A DNA stretch of 26,347 nt, taken from NCBI RefSeq assembly GCF_900156205.1, contig NZ_FTNA01000045.1, positions 1-26,347 on the forward strand, in the 5' to 3' direction. A model generated the notes under the pieces. That model was not told the origin of the DNA and made no database searches. It saw nothing but the letters and a program-made list of their open reading frames with translations. The translations under genes and the position numbers were made by a program. This document shows, one piece after another, positions 17,690-26,347 of this stretch. This stretch comes from Leptospira interrogans (lineage in GTDB: Bacteria; Spirochaetota; Leptospiria; Leptospirales; Leptospiraceae). Positions within the stretch are counted from its first letter, which is position 1, and every line of letters begins with the position of its first letter.

Positions 17690-17866
17690 AACGTGAATTC
17701 GGGGCATCTCAGGATGTTTTATAAAAACTTGATTTTTTCATAAAAATAAATGTGGAACAACACTGTTTTTAGCCTTGAAAAATTAAGATCGATCATTTCT
17801 ATAAATGAATGTAGGAACTACTACTTTTAGAAAAATTCTCTTAGTTTTTTTACGCTGAACTCACAT
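17690..17866. repeat. R4 repeat element, decayed
   Basis: It begins AACGTGAATTCGGGGCATCT and ends TTACGCTGAACTCACAT, an inverted pair. The interior has one GGAACTACTACT motif (17813). The copy stands back to back with the previous R4. Confidence 0.65.
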
Positions 17867-17919
17867 GAGTCACATTTTACGTTCAAACAGAGCTTTATAA
17901 TAAAAATTATTTTTTGATA

Positions 17920-18071
17920 GGATGCTCAAACATATGAAAATAGATCAAAAATTAACTACTGACTTTGCAAAGATGTGAAACCATTCAAATAATAGTGTTT
18001 AACTCAGATTTATTGAGTTTTTGAAAGAGATCCCACATCAACATCAGTATTATCTTTATGCATCTGAGTAG
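17920..18071. mobile_element. Degenerate R2-like element
   Basis: The right end CTTTATGCATCTGAGTAGAG resembles the R2 terminus TTTTTATGCGTCCGAGTAG. The left part (ATATGAAAATAGATCAAAAA) resembles the matching part of 10870-11042. Borders are approximate. Confidence 0.4.
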
Positions 18072-18253
18072 AGGGAATTTTTTAAGAAAATCTTTTTTAG
18101 CATTTAAAAATAACTCTCTTAAAATTAAAAATTTATTTTATAAAGGTTCTTAAAAGTAGTTATTTCTATATTTTTAAAGAAAGGTTAAATTTAAAATTTG
18201 TAAGGGACTTAAATTGATTCGTTCCATCAATCAAATTAGATGGAACGAAAAAA

Positions 18254-19435
18254 TTATCCTAATTGGTTCTGGAGTTCCAAGGTAATAGAAGGAGTCGTTT
18301 GATGAAGTACGTAGTTTCTAAATTCTTTTGGAGGTTTTCCGGTAAATTTTAGACAAGCTCTTCTAAAAGAAGAAGGAGAATTGAAACCGCTTGCTAAAGC
18401 CACTTCTAAAAGATTAATATCTGGTCTTTGTTCAATCATACGTTTTGCTTCTTCTAGTCTATGGAAGCTTAAGAAATCTGTAAAGCTGAGATCCTTATAA
18501 TTGTTCAAATAATAAGAAGCTTGGTGAAGTGAAAGTCCGATATAAGCTGAAAAATCGGACAAGCGAATTTCTTCGTCTAAATATTCTCTATCTTCCACAA
18601 ATTTTTGAATTTTTTCTTCGATACGAGATATGTCTAAACGTTCTACTAAATTTTTAGGACTAGTATTGGTTTGTAGAGTTTGAATTTTATTATCTTCTGA
18701 TTTAATTTCTATCAGTTCGCTGGAAAAACTCACTTTCCAAAATTCAGGATGATTGTATTCCAATATGAAAAAATAAATAATGAAAAATCCTGTAAAAGAA
18801 AGTGCAAGAATCATCAAGTTTGGAGTGCCTAACCACATTCCGATCGAATGTACGATAAGCGCTGTACAAAGTGTAAAATTTTGAATTGGATAATTGAAAT
18901 AGATTTTTTTCATTTTATATTTGATAACATAATAAAGATTAAAAATCCCAGCGGAGAATTGTAAGGTAAAAAGAACTGACTTTCCAAAGTAAACGATTGA
19001 AATTAAGTTTTCTATCATTAAAGAAATAAGAAAGATTGTTGGAAAAGAAAGAAAACTATATAGGCTCAAACGTAGAGGATTTTTCAAGGCACCAAAAAGA
19101 TACATGACGTAGAAGGTGGAAGATAAAGAGGCACAAACTGCAAATCCGTAGTAATAGGAAAAAAAGACACGCTTTTCGAGACTTAAAATTCCATTTGGAT
19201 CCGAAGTCATCAATGAAAAAGCTTTACTGTGTCCGATAATTAGAAAGCAAGCGCTCATTAAAAAAATTCCTCGAACAAAGTTTAAACGATTTTTGGTTGC
19301 TTTGTAAAAACCAGAAAGACCGGTTAAAAAACTAATTACTATACTTGCAGAGTAAAGATATTCTAGATACCGGTTTAATACTTCTTTTACAAAAATTAAA
19401 TAATCAAGAAAATTCAGATCCGGAAAAAAATCCAT
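18254..19435 (-). CDS. AraC-family transcriptional regulator with N-terminal membrane domain
   Basis: A 393-residue protein. Residues about 28-230 contain around seven hydrophobic helices, followed by a charged linker (about 240-280) and a C-terminal AraC-type domain (about 287-385) with two helix-turn-helices. The first is around RLSDFSAYIGLSLHQASYYL, the second around NLLEVALASGFNSPSSFRRA, followed by FTGKPPKEFR, which is typical of the family end. It would sit in the inner membrane and bind DNA from there, sensing an unknown signal. Such membrane-anchored AraC proteins are recurrent in Leptospira. The ATG at 19435 has AGAGGTGAG just upstream. No partner gene is adjacent: about 1 kb (repeat-rich) and 2.2 kb of non-coding DNA flank it, so its target cannot be guessed. 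Confidence 0.88.
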   Translation of the reverse strand: MDFFPDLNFLDYLIFVKEVLNRYLEYLYSASIVISFLTGLSGFYKATKNRLNFVRGIFLMSACFLIIGHSKAFSLMTSDPNGILSLEKRVFFSYYYGFAVCASLSSTFYVMYLFGALKNPLRLSLYSFLSFPTIFLISLMIENLISIVYFGKSVLFTLQFSAGIFNLYYVIKYKMKKIYFNYPIQNFTLCTALIVHSIGMWLGTPNLMILALSFTGFFIIYFFILEYNHPEFWKVSFSSELIEIKSEDNKIQTLQTNTSPKNLVERLDISRIEEKIQKFVEDREYLDEEIRLSDFSAYIGLSLHQASYYLNNYKDLSFTDFLSFHRLEEAKRMIEQRPDINLLEVALASGFNSPSSFRRACLKFTGKPPKEFRNYVLHQTTPSITLELQNQLG

Positions 19436-20259
19436 TCTACTCTCACCTCTAACAATTCTTTTGACCTAAGATAACTTGGAGATTTAAAAAACTATCTGTT
19501 AAGTCAAGACGATCAAAATAAATATTTTATTTCCTAAAAAATATAAACGGATTCCCGTACTCAAACCAAGTAGAAGCATTTTTCTTAAAATTGGAGGAGA
19601 GGAAGGAATCAGTTCTAAATAAAAGTTACTATTTACTTCATTAAAAGTCTTTTCAGGATATAAAATGAAATAAAGGGGAGTTTATAGCCTATTTAATTGT
19701 GAATAGTTTATAAAATGAGAATGGATTGATGATGTAATTTTTGTGTCAAATTTTGTTAAACGAAATTAAATTGCATTAGAAAAGTATTAATTATTTTTAA
19801 TTTATAATTATTCTAAAACGTTATAAGTATGGTTGGATATTCAGAGAAATTAAAATTTTATTTAGGACCATTCCAATGAATTTTGAAGCTTGTATCGAAC
19901 TCGAATTGATTTGATTTTTAATCTATATATAAATTAAAGAATTTTAGTTGGGAAGATTTTTAGATCGGTTCCTTGAATTTTCTGAAAAGATATTTAACCT
20001 GTATGAGTATAAATATTTGTAAAAAAGTTTTTATTCCAAAGTTCCTATTATTTTACATTTTAATGACAATATTTTTTTACCTTATGGAACTGGAATGATG
20101 TTTTAAAAGAAAAAATAAAGAACTCATTTGATAACTTGGGAGTTTGTAGGGTGTATGGAACTAGATAAATAAGGACTTGGCAAAATAAAATTTAACATTC
20201 AGAAGTTTTTATAAACCCTAAAGAAAAAATATTAAGAATTGAATTTCTGTATTTTAATT
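19436..20259. other. Intergenic, about 0.8 kb without recognisable content
   Basis: Very AT-rich. I see no coding frame, no repeat termini and no tRNA-like or strong hairpin structure. It holds the promoter of the AraC-type gene near its left edge. Confidence 0.5.
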
Positions 20260-20500
20260 AACGTGAGTTCTGCATAAGAAAATCAGGCTGCCACACGGAT
20301 AGGCTCTCAGCTTTGGGCAATAAATTGCATGCAGGAAACGTTATATAATATATTGTTTGTAGTTTCAATTTAAAACGCGATCCATCGAACGACCTAAAAC
20401 GCGACCCATAGGAAAGCGTTTTGCTGAGTTAACGCGACCCGTTGGGAGTGAGTTCTCCCGCATCGATCCTTTTCGCGTTATGTAGAATTTGTGTTAATTA
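20260..20500. repeat. R4b repeat element, decayed
   Basis: The left end AACGTGAGTTCTGCATAAGA is clear. The core GCAATAAATTGCATGCAGGA, then TTATATAATATATTG and GTTTCAATTTAAAACGCGAT follow in the same order as at 25449. The array region is reduced to three diverged GCGAyCC units (near 20377, 20401 and 20432). The right end is not identifiable. Confidence 0.65.
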
Positions 20501-20890
20501 TCAACCATCAGATTCAAAATTCATTTTATAGAGTTCTCTTTAAAATTGTGGGAACTGCTGCGTTTATAAAAAAGTTTTTTACAAAACGATCGTAGGAAGA
20601 AGGTATTTTAAGACTAAAATTTAATTTGCTCCGACAAATTCTATCATTCAAAAATTTGATTGAAATTGTGATGAAGTTTTCTCTTGGTTGGATCTCTAAA
20701 TTTAAGTCGATTTACTTTCGATCTTTACTACGAAAACGCATAAAAGAATATCAAAAATTAAAGATGAATTTTGCAAAAACGTAGAAACAATTACAGATTG
20801 CTTATCTCGGAATTGATGATGATTGAGTTTTTATAAAAATTGAGTATCGTAAATTTTTAATGTATGTTTGAACACAAAATATTATTGATT
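20501..20890. other. Intergenic with scattered repeat debris
   Basis: One GTGGGAACTGCTGC motif (near 20549) and a stretch (about 20735-20790, AAACGCATAAAAGAATATCA) related to the decayed R2-like elements at 10870 and 17920. No gene is seen. Confidence 0.4.
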
Positions 20891-20969
20891 AGGGTTTGTT
20901 GAAAAATCCATATCGATAACGGTTTTCCTCATTCGTTTTAATAAAGAAAATTAATTCTCAACAACTCTA
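20891..20969. mobile_element. R1 MITE-like element (copy D, shortened)
   Basis: From AGGGTTTGTTGAAAAATCC to TTCTCAACAACTCTA. Both terminal repeats are present, but the interior is about 20 bp shorter than in other copies. Confidence 0.6.
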
Positions 20970-21155
20970 TTATATAGTTTTGAGTAGGGCTTTATGTTCT
21001 GATTTTTGAGGTAATTCTAATATCATTTTATGTAATTTTGTAGTATATTCTAAAAATCGAGGCATGTCAAAAGTCCTACATAACAATATGAGTTTGAAGT
21101 AAGGGATCCATTTTTCTGAAAAAAGTTGAAATTAAACTTTGTAAACCTATTATTA

Positions 21156-21327
21156 CTACTCGGACGCATGAATAGAATACTTGTGTTATATTGTTTCAAA
21201 AATTTGAATATTTTGGTCCTGCTTTAAAATGCCGTAATCTTGAATTTGCGGCATTTTTTAAGTACCGCTATTTTTTTCGTAAATTAGGCCGTTAATAACT
21301 TGGTACTATTTTTATGCGTCCGCGTAG
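21156..21327. mobile_element. R2 MITE-like element (intact, 172 bp)
   Basis: CTACTCGGACGCAT at the left and ATGCGTCCGCGTAG at the right, with TA on both flanks. It is about 95 percent identical by eye to the R2 parts at 15232-15697. It has no open frame, carries a terminator-like hairpin (21224-21258), and contains the single uninterrupted GTTAATAAC site used by R3 in the other copy. Confidence 0.9.
21224..21258. terminator. Terminator-like hairpin inside R2 (second copy)
   Basis: AAAATGCCGTAATCTTGAATTTGCGGCATTTTTT, conserved with the first copy apart from the loop side, has a GC core AATGCCG/CGGCATT and a T run. Its conservation suggests it matters to the element or blocks read-through. Confidence 0.7.
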
Positions 21328-21622
21328 TAAAATGTGGTAACCACTACAAATCACGATTTTATAAACAAACTCTAAAATTATAGAGGTATGTGTTTTTAGA
21401 AAATTCTTCTTCAACCGAAATCACGTTAAATAAGTAATAGGAATTCCGTTTGAGAGATAGAATTTTAGACACTCTATTCTATAGTTCTAAGTAATCCTAA
21501 GAATCCATAAAAAATTATCTAGGATTTGTATGTGCGGCTTTGGCTTTTAAAGTCAGAGTGGATGTAGAAGTTACGGAAGAAACGCTTGTCAAGAAAAGTC
21601 TTAATTTCAAAGTTAAGAATGT

Positions 21623-22709
21623 ATGGCAAATCAAGGCGATTTTCCGAAAAGGACTGAAACAAAAAAGCGTCCGCTTCATAATATTTATGGAAAAGAGATT
21701 CTTCGTAAACGTCTTGAAGAAGAAAATTTTTCTAGAACAACTCTTTCCTTTTATCGTTATGTAATTTTAGAAAACGTTCAGGAACTTAGAGATCAACTCT
21801 ATGCCGAATGGGAAATACTCGGGGTCCTAGGAAGAATTTATATTGCAAGGGAAGGAATTAACGCACAACTATCCATTCCTTCTCATAATCTGGATTTTTT
21901 TAGAAAGAATTTAGATTCCAGAAATCAATTTAAAGATATGCAGTTTAAAATTGCGGTGGAAGACGATTCTAAGTCTTTTTTAAAACTCGATTTAAAGATA
22001 AAAAAGAAAATCGTAGCCGACGGATTGAACGACGATGCCTTTGATGTGACTAATGTTGGAAAACATCTTTCTGCTGAGGAATTTAATCTTCATATGGAAG
22101 ATGAGAATTCTATTGTAGTAGACGTAAGAAATCATTACGAAAGTGAAATAGGCCATTTTGAAAACGCGATTCTTCCTCAGTCGGATACGTTTCGCGAAGA
22201 ACTTAGAATTTTGCTAGAATTGTTAAACGGAAAAGAAAATCATAAAATTCTAATGTATTGCACTGGAGGAATCCGTTGCGAGAAGGCGAGCGCTTGGCTT
22301 AAACATCACGGATATAAGGACGTCAATCAACTTCATGGAGGAATCATTTCCTATGCCCACGAAGTTTCTCAAAAAGGACTCGAATCTAAGTTTAAAGGAA
22401 AAAATTTTGTATTTGATGGAAGGCTTCAAGAGGCGATTGGAAATGAAGTTATCTCTTCTTGTCATCAATGCGGCGCAAAGTGTGATCGTCACGTAAACTG
22501 TGAAAATCCTGGATGCCATGTACTTTTTATTCAGTGCCCATCTTGTTCCGAAAAGTTTGAAGGATGTTGTACATTAGAGTGTCAAAACGTATTACATCTA
22601 CCTAAAGAAAAACAAAAGGAAATTCGAAAAGGAAAGTTGAACGAGAATCGTTTTTTTTCGAAATCTAAAATCCGTCCTAAGATTTCAGAACTCTATCATG
22701 GGATATTGT

Positions 22710-22726
<17 letters not shown>
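21623..22726 (+). CDS. trhO: tRNA uridine(34) hydroxylase TrhO (YceA-type rhodanese)
   Basis: A 367-residue cytoplasmic enzyme that hydroxylates U34 of tRNA to 5-hydroxyuridine. After a 15-residue extension, RPLHNIYGK...RTTLSFYRY matches the family N-terminal domain. The rhodanese domain (about 145-250) carries the signature [15 protein letters not shown] with catalytic Cys213 and the conserved Cys219. The C-terminal part has the cysteine cluster CHQCGAKC...CENPGC...CPSC...CC...C typical of the family and likely a zinc site. The start at 21623 has no strong ribosome site; an in-frame TAA at 21614 excludes an upstream start. The 3' end overlaps the converging transporter gene by 17 bp, so neither has room for its own terminator. 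Confidence 0.93.
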
Positions 22727-23618
<892 letters not shown>

Positions 23619-23622
23619 GGTT

Positions 23623-24777
23623 TTAATCCGCCCAGGCTACAAAAATTTCCCTTGGTCCGGTAAACGGATGTCTTCCGTGAGATACGGAATAGTTGTCTAT
23701 CACTAATATGTCTCCGTTCTGCCAGGAAAATAGTGAGATGTTGTTCCAAAATACATTTTGAATTTGTTTTAATTCGGTACCTGAAATTTCTTGACCACCT
23801 CCGTAAGTACAATGTGTGTCTAAGTATTCTTTTTTGGTGGTTATTTTTTTGATAAATGTAAGAATTTCGAGAGTAACCGCTACTAAAAATCCTCGGATTG
23901 TTTTTTGACGTACAAATATTTTCCAGTATTCCTTACGAGCCGCGTCTATATGAAACACTTGAGAATGATTATGCCATGCTAATGTGTTAGATTCGGGATG
24001 TTTACGAATTGCTAATGTAGTATTTACAAGTCTTAGATCATCTTTACCAAACCATTCTACTTTAAAATTCTGTTTTTTAGAAGTTTTTTCAACTTCGTTT
24101 TTATCTTTTGTTTGGAACATTTCGTCCCAACGTTTGGTTTTCCAAAATTGAAAACGGGATTGGTTAGAAGGTCCGTTATAAACTCTAGAATATCGAATTT
24201 TTTCTTTTTCGAATTTTTCGCGTATATGAGTTGGAATTTCTTTTAGTACTTTTCTAAGATCGGTAATAGGTGTTTCTCCAAACTTTCCTGGAGCTTTTCC
24301 GCAATAGAAAAAAAGTTTTTTAGGTGGGGAATCTAAAAAACTCATTTCCGCGTGTTGCATTATAGGATAGGCAGATGGAAGTTCAGTAGCGGTAAACGTG
24401 TATTTTGTCACCTGATTGCGAGGAGACGTTCCGAGATAATTATTCTTTAGATTAGAGTCTATGTTTAGAATTACTTCTTCAAAATCTTGAGGAGAAATTA
24501 TTTCGAATCCTCTAAAAAGGATTGCTCCATATTGTTTTAGATCATCAGTTAATACGCGTTTATTGGTCTTAATCCATTGGATCAGAGTTTGTTTGCTTTT
24601 TTGTGTAGTAGAGTTTGGTTGATAAATTACAGGAAGCGGGTTTTTTGGATTAAAAAAACTTTTTGATAATTTGATCCCAGAAGATGTGATTTTGAGTTTT
24701 GTTTGTTTTTTAGTATTACTTTTGGTTGAGGGTTTTCCTTTTTTTATTTTAGTTTTAGAAAAAGTTTTGGCTGCCAT
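23623..24777 (-). CDS. TauD/TfdA-type Fe(II)/2-oxoglutarate-dependent dioxygenase
   Basis: A 384-residue cytoplasmic oxygenase coupling 2-oxoglutarate decarboxylation to hydroxylation or desaturation of an unknown substrate. The iron triad is His142 and Glu144 in MQHAEMSF, and His367 in SVSHGRHPF. Arg376 in [10 protein letters not shown] should hold 2-oxoglutarate. The acid is glutamate (HxE), as in clavaminate synthase, rather than the common Hx[11 protein letters not shown] (84-93) is the usual N-terminal strand. The first 40 residues are a lysine-rich extension of low complexity ([20 protein letters not shown]), not needed for the fold. Related enzymes act on amino acids in specialised metabolism, which makes an amino-acid or peptide substrate possible. 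GGGGGA lies about 9 nt before the ATG. It heads the operon with the transporter. Confidence 0.88.
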   Translation of the reverse strand: MAAKTFSKTKIKKGKPSTKSNTKKQTKLKITSSGIKLSKSFFNPKNPLPVIYQPNSTTQKSKQTLIQWIKTNKRVLTDDLKQYGAILFRGFEIISPQDFEEVILNIDSNLKNNYLGTSPRNQVTKYTFTATELPSAYPIMQHAEMSFLDSPPKKLFFYCGKAPGKFGETPITDLRKVLKEIPTHIREKFEKEKIRYSRVYNGPSNQSRFQFWKTKRWDEMFQTKDKNEVEKTSKKQNFKVEWFGKDDLRLVNTTLAIRKHPESNTLAWHNHSQVFHIDAARKEYWKIFVRQKTIRGFLVAVTLEILTFIKKITTKKEYLDTHCTYGGGQEISGTELKQIQNVFWNNISLFSWQNGDILVIDNYSVSHGRHPFTGPREIFVAWAD

Positions 24778-25448
24778 AAATTTTGTCCCCCGAATGTTTT
24801 TCCAGATATTACTTCAAAGGGCGGATCTGGAAAAGGCTTTTTAAATACCTTGAGGGACGGAAGAGCTCATTTGCAAGGAATATTTGATATAGTGGATATA
24901 AATTTAATAAATTGGATTTATGGAGTTGCTGGTATTCTACTTTGTTCATAATTTCAGGATGATAAAAGTACAATAAAATCATTTAAAAAAGACATTTTTG
25001 ACATATTTAGTTGGTTTTGATTTTTTATTTTTAGATAGAGATTTCATATTTTGATTCTGTTTTAAAAGAATTATATCTGTTAGGTAGAATGATTGTTTTT
25101 GGGATAGAATTTAAAGAAAGTTCATTCGTTATAAGTTCTCAAATATAAATTCGTATCAGCCGCCTTGTATTTTGAAATGATAATTTCTTTTTTGGGTTTT
25201 GGACAAAAATGTTTGATGGAAATGTATTTTTGGTTGCCCCGAGTTATTTAGTATTTAAGAATAAAATGAAATTCTAATTTTGTGACTTCTTCTGTTGTAA
25301 TTGCTCTAATTTTGTCTGTTTTGATTGTAGATGGAACTTTTAATCATGACCGCAATGCTGTGTTTATTATTTCCAGTTTTATTTACAAAAGGATTTTAAG
25401 TTGTCGTAAATATTTTTTAATGAGATCATTTGTTGGGGCAACTAGACT
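24778..25448. other. Intergenic, about 0.7 kb without recognisable content
   Basis: AT-rich, with no repeat termini, no coding frame and no clear hairpin. It must carry the promoter for the dioxygenase operon at its left end. Confidence 0.5.
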
Positions 25449-25760
25449 AACGTGAGTTCGACATAAGAAAATTTGGGCGAATCGGCTTGCCGTAGGCAAG
25501 CCGGACCGGACTTTCTGCTCTGGTCAATAAATTGTATATAGGAAGCGTAATACAATATTCATCTTAAGTTTCAATTGATTATAAAACACGATCTGTCGAG
25601 CGCCCATAGAAGCGAGACGCTGAGTTACTTCGAGCGCCCATAGAAGCGAGACGCTGAGTTACTTCGAGCGCCCATAGAAGCAAGACGGCTTTAGTTTGAG
25701 AAAGAGTTCTGCTGAGTTTTCCTGGCATCAATCCCTTTCGAGTTATACCAAACTCACGTT
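25449..25760. repeat. R4b repeat element, complete, with 34-bp array
   Basis: 312 bp, from AACGTGAGTTCGACATAAGA to ATACCAAACTCACGTT, so the termini are those of R4 but the interior is different. The interior holds a CGGCTTGCC/GGCAAGCCG hairpin (25492-25504), the conserved core GGTCAATAAATTGTATATAG and the 34-bp array. Fragments of the same interior occur at 6035, 7500 and 20260. Confidence 0.85.
25597..25695. repeat. 34-bp tandem repeat array, about 2.9 units
   Basis: Units start at 25597, 25631 and 25665 (CGAGCGCCCATAGAAGCGAG, then ACGCTGAGTTACTT). The first two are identical and the third is diverged at its end. Each unit contains AGCG-aga-CGCT, a possible small hairpin. There are no spacers, so it is not a CRISPR array. 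Confidence 0.92.
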
Positions 25761-25937
25761 GATTTAGATCCCGAGTTAATTTTCTAAGTATTGCCCTTGA
25801 AATTTGTGATAATTCCACATTGGTTTGATATACAGAATATTCAGGTTTTCTAAAATTGCGGGAACTTTCACAAACCACTATTTTACGAACAAATTCTAAA
25901 GTTGTAGAAACTCATAAAGAATTCACGTTTTTAATAT

Positions 25938-25994
25938 TAGAGTTGTTGAAAAATTAATTCGCCATCGATTTCCGTTGTATGGAAACTGTCGATT
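25938..25994. mobile_element. R1 MITE-like element (copy E) cut by the IS3 element
   Basis: TAGAGTTGTTGAAAAATTAA, then CATCGATTTCCGTTGTATGG and GATT, match the reverse complement of copy A (746-848) until the IS terminus at 25995. The remaining half should lie beyond the IS element, outside the window. Confidence 0.8.
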
Positions 25995-26347
25995 TGAAGT
26001 AGTCACATAAAAGTGGACAGCCATTTAAGCAATATTTGTCTCAAATTCTTCAGGGCTGATATAACCTAATGTAGAATGAAACCTGAATCTATTGTAATAC
26101 ACTTCGATAAAATCGAATAGAAGATGTTCCGCTTCTTCAATGTTATAGAATGTATTGTATTCGATTTCTCTTTTTACAGAACTAAAGAAAGACTCTGCCA
26201 CCGCATTGTCCCAACAATTTCCTTTTCTGCTGTTGCTTCGTCTGATACCGTTGGCAATTAGTAGTCTGCGTGTTTCTTTAGAACAGAAATTAGAACCCCG
26301 ATCCGAATGAAAGATCAATCCTTTCCGAGGGTTTCTTGACAACACTG
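25995..26347 (-). mobile_element. IS3-family insertion sequence, right end, runs off the window
   Basis: The terminus TGAAGTAGTCACATAAAAGT is defined by comparison with the remnant at 15700-15712, where the same end (TGACTACTTCA) is followed by different sequence. The TG...CA ends fit the IS3 family. The transposase gene starts 30 bp inside. Confidence 0.85.
26025..26347 (-). CDS. IS3-family transposase OrfB, C-terminal part
   Basis: The frame is open to the window edge, so the first 5' codons lie outside; about 107 residues are seen. This is the end of an rve-type integrase core. HSDRGSNF carries the second catalytic aspartate and DNAVAESFFSSVKRE the glutamate, exactly 35 residues apart, giving the DD(35)E layout. 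The C terminus YYNRFRFHSTLGYISPEEFE is the classic OrfB ending of the IS3 family. Normally it is made as an OrfAB fusion by programmed -1 frameshifting; the frameshift region is not in the window. The visible part is intact, so the copy could be active. Confidence 0.93.
   Translation of the reverse strand, partial: VLSRNPRKGLIFHSDRGSNFCSKETRRLLIANGIRRSNSRKGNCWDNAVAESFFSSVKREIEYNTFYNIEEAEHLLFDFIEVYYNRFRFHSTLGYISPEEFETNIA

Larger units (their letters stand above)
21085..21427. repeat. R4 repeat element split by R2
   Basis: The left part (AATATGAGTTTGAAGTAAGG to the TATTA before 21156) and right part (TAAAATGTGGTAACC to AAATCACGTT) rejoin into an R4 like the one at 11239, where the same region reads through as CTTAAAATGTGGGAACT. 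Confidence 0.75.

Noticed and set aside
19436..20259. tRNA, riboswitch or small RNA in the long empty stretch
   Set aside because: I looked for GC-rich stems, a tRNA T-loop motif and terminator hairpins and saw none.

Overview
The window looks like chromosomal DNA of a pathogenic Leptospira of the L. interrogans group. The strongest single indicator is a 320-residue protein at 12916-13878 that I recognise as the porin OmpL1. A DUF1564 protein (a Leptospira-centred family), lipoproteins with spirochaete-style lipoboxes, an IS3-family element, low G+C and abundant intergenic repeats agree with this. I place it by recalled family knowledge only; no search was run.

Layout. 1-351: 3' part of a DUF1564 gene. 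894-3991 (minus): a three-gene cassette of a small His/Cys membrane protein, a TonB-dependent receptor and a Cys-rich lipoprotein, probably for metal uptake. 4468-5301 (minus) and 5378-5764 (plus): a divergent alpha/beta hydrolase and small multidrug-resistance-like transporter. 6282-7358 (minus): an NHL-propeller lipoprotein. 7826-10436 (plus): an alpha-methylacyl-CoA racemase-like enzyme and an acyl-CoA dehydrogenase. 11862-12812 (plus): a di-haem cytochrome c peroxidase, converging on ompL1 at a shared two-way terminator. 15974-17185 (minus): a thiolase. 18254-19435 (minus): an AraC-type regulator with a membrane domain. 21623-22726 (plus): the tRNA uridine hydroxylase TrhO, converging with a two-gene operon (22710-24777, minus) of a bile-acid/sodium-symporter-family transporter and an Fe(II)/2-oxoglutarate dioxygenase. 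From 25995: an IS3-family element running off the window.

Three genes (racemase, acyl-CoA dehydrogenase, thiolase) fit fatty-acid beta-oxidation, a main carbon route in Leptospira, but they are not one operon.

About 40 percent of the window is non-coding, and it is the most unusual part. I resolve at least five families of short non-coding elements with terminal inverted repeats, here called R1 to R5. R1 ends in GAGTTGTTGAAAAATT. R2 ends in CTACTCGGACGCAT and sits at TA. R3 ends in CATAACCnnnCCCACAAGT with a 9-bp target duplication. R4 ends in AACGTGAGTTCGGCGTAAGA and often carries 34-bp or 46-bp tandem arrays. R5 ends in AGAACTTGTCCyAAAACCT. They are inserted in one another: at 14930-15712 a decayed IS3 copy holds R1 and R2, and R2 holds R3. 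At 21085-21427 an R4 copy holds R2. At 25938-25994 an R1 copy is cut by the IS3 element. This nesting gives a relative insertion order.
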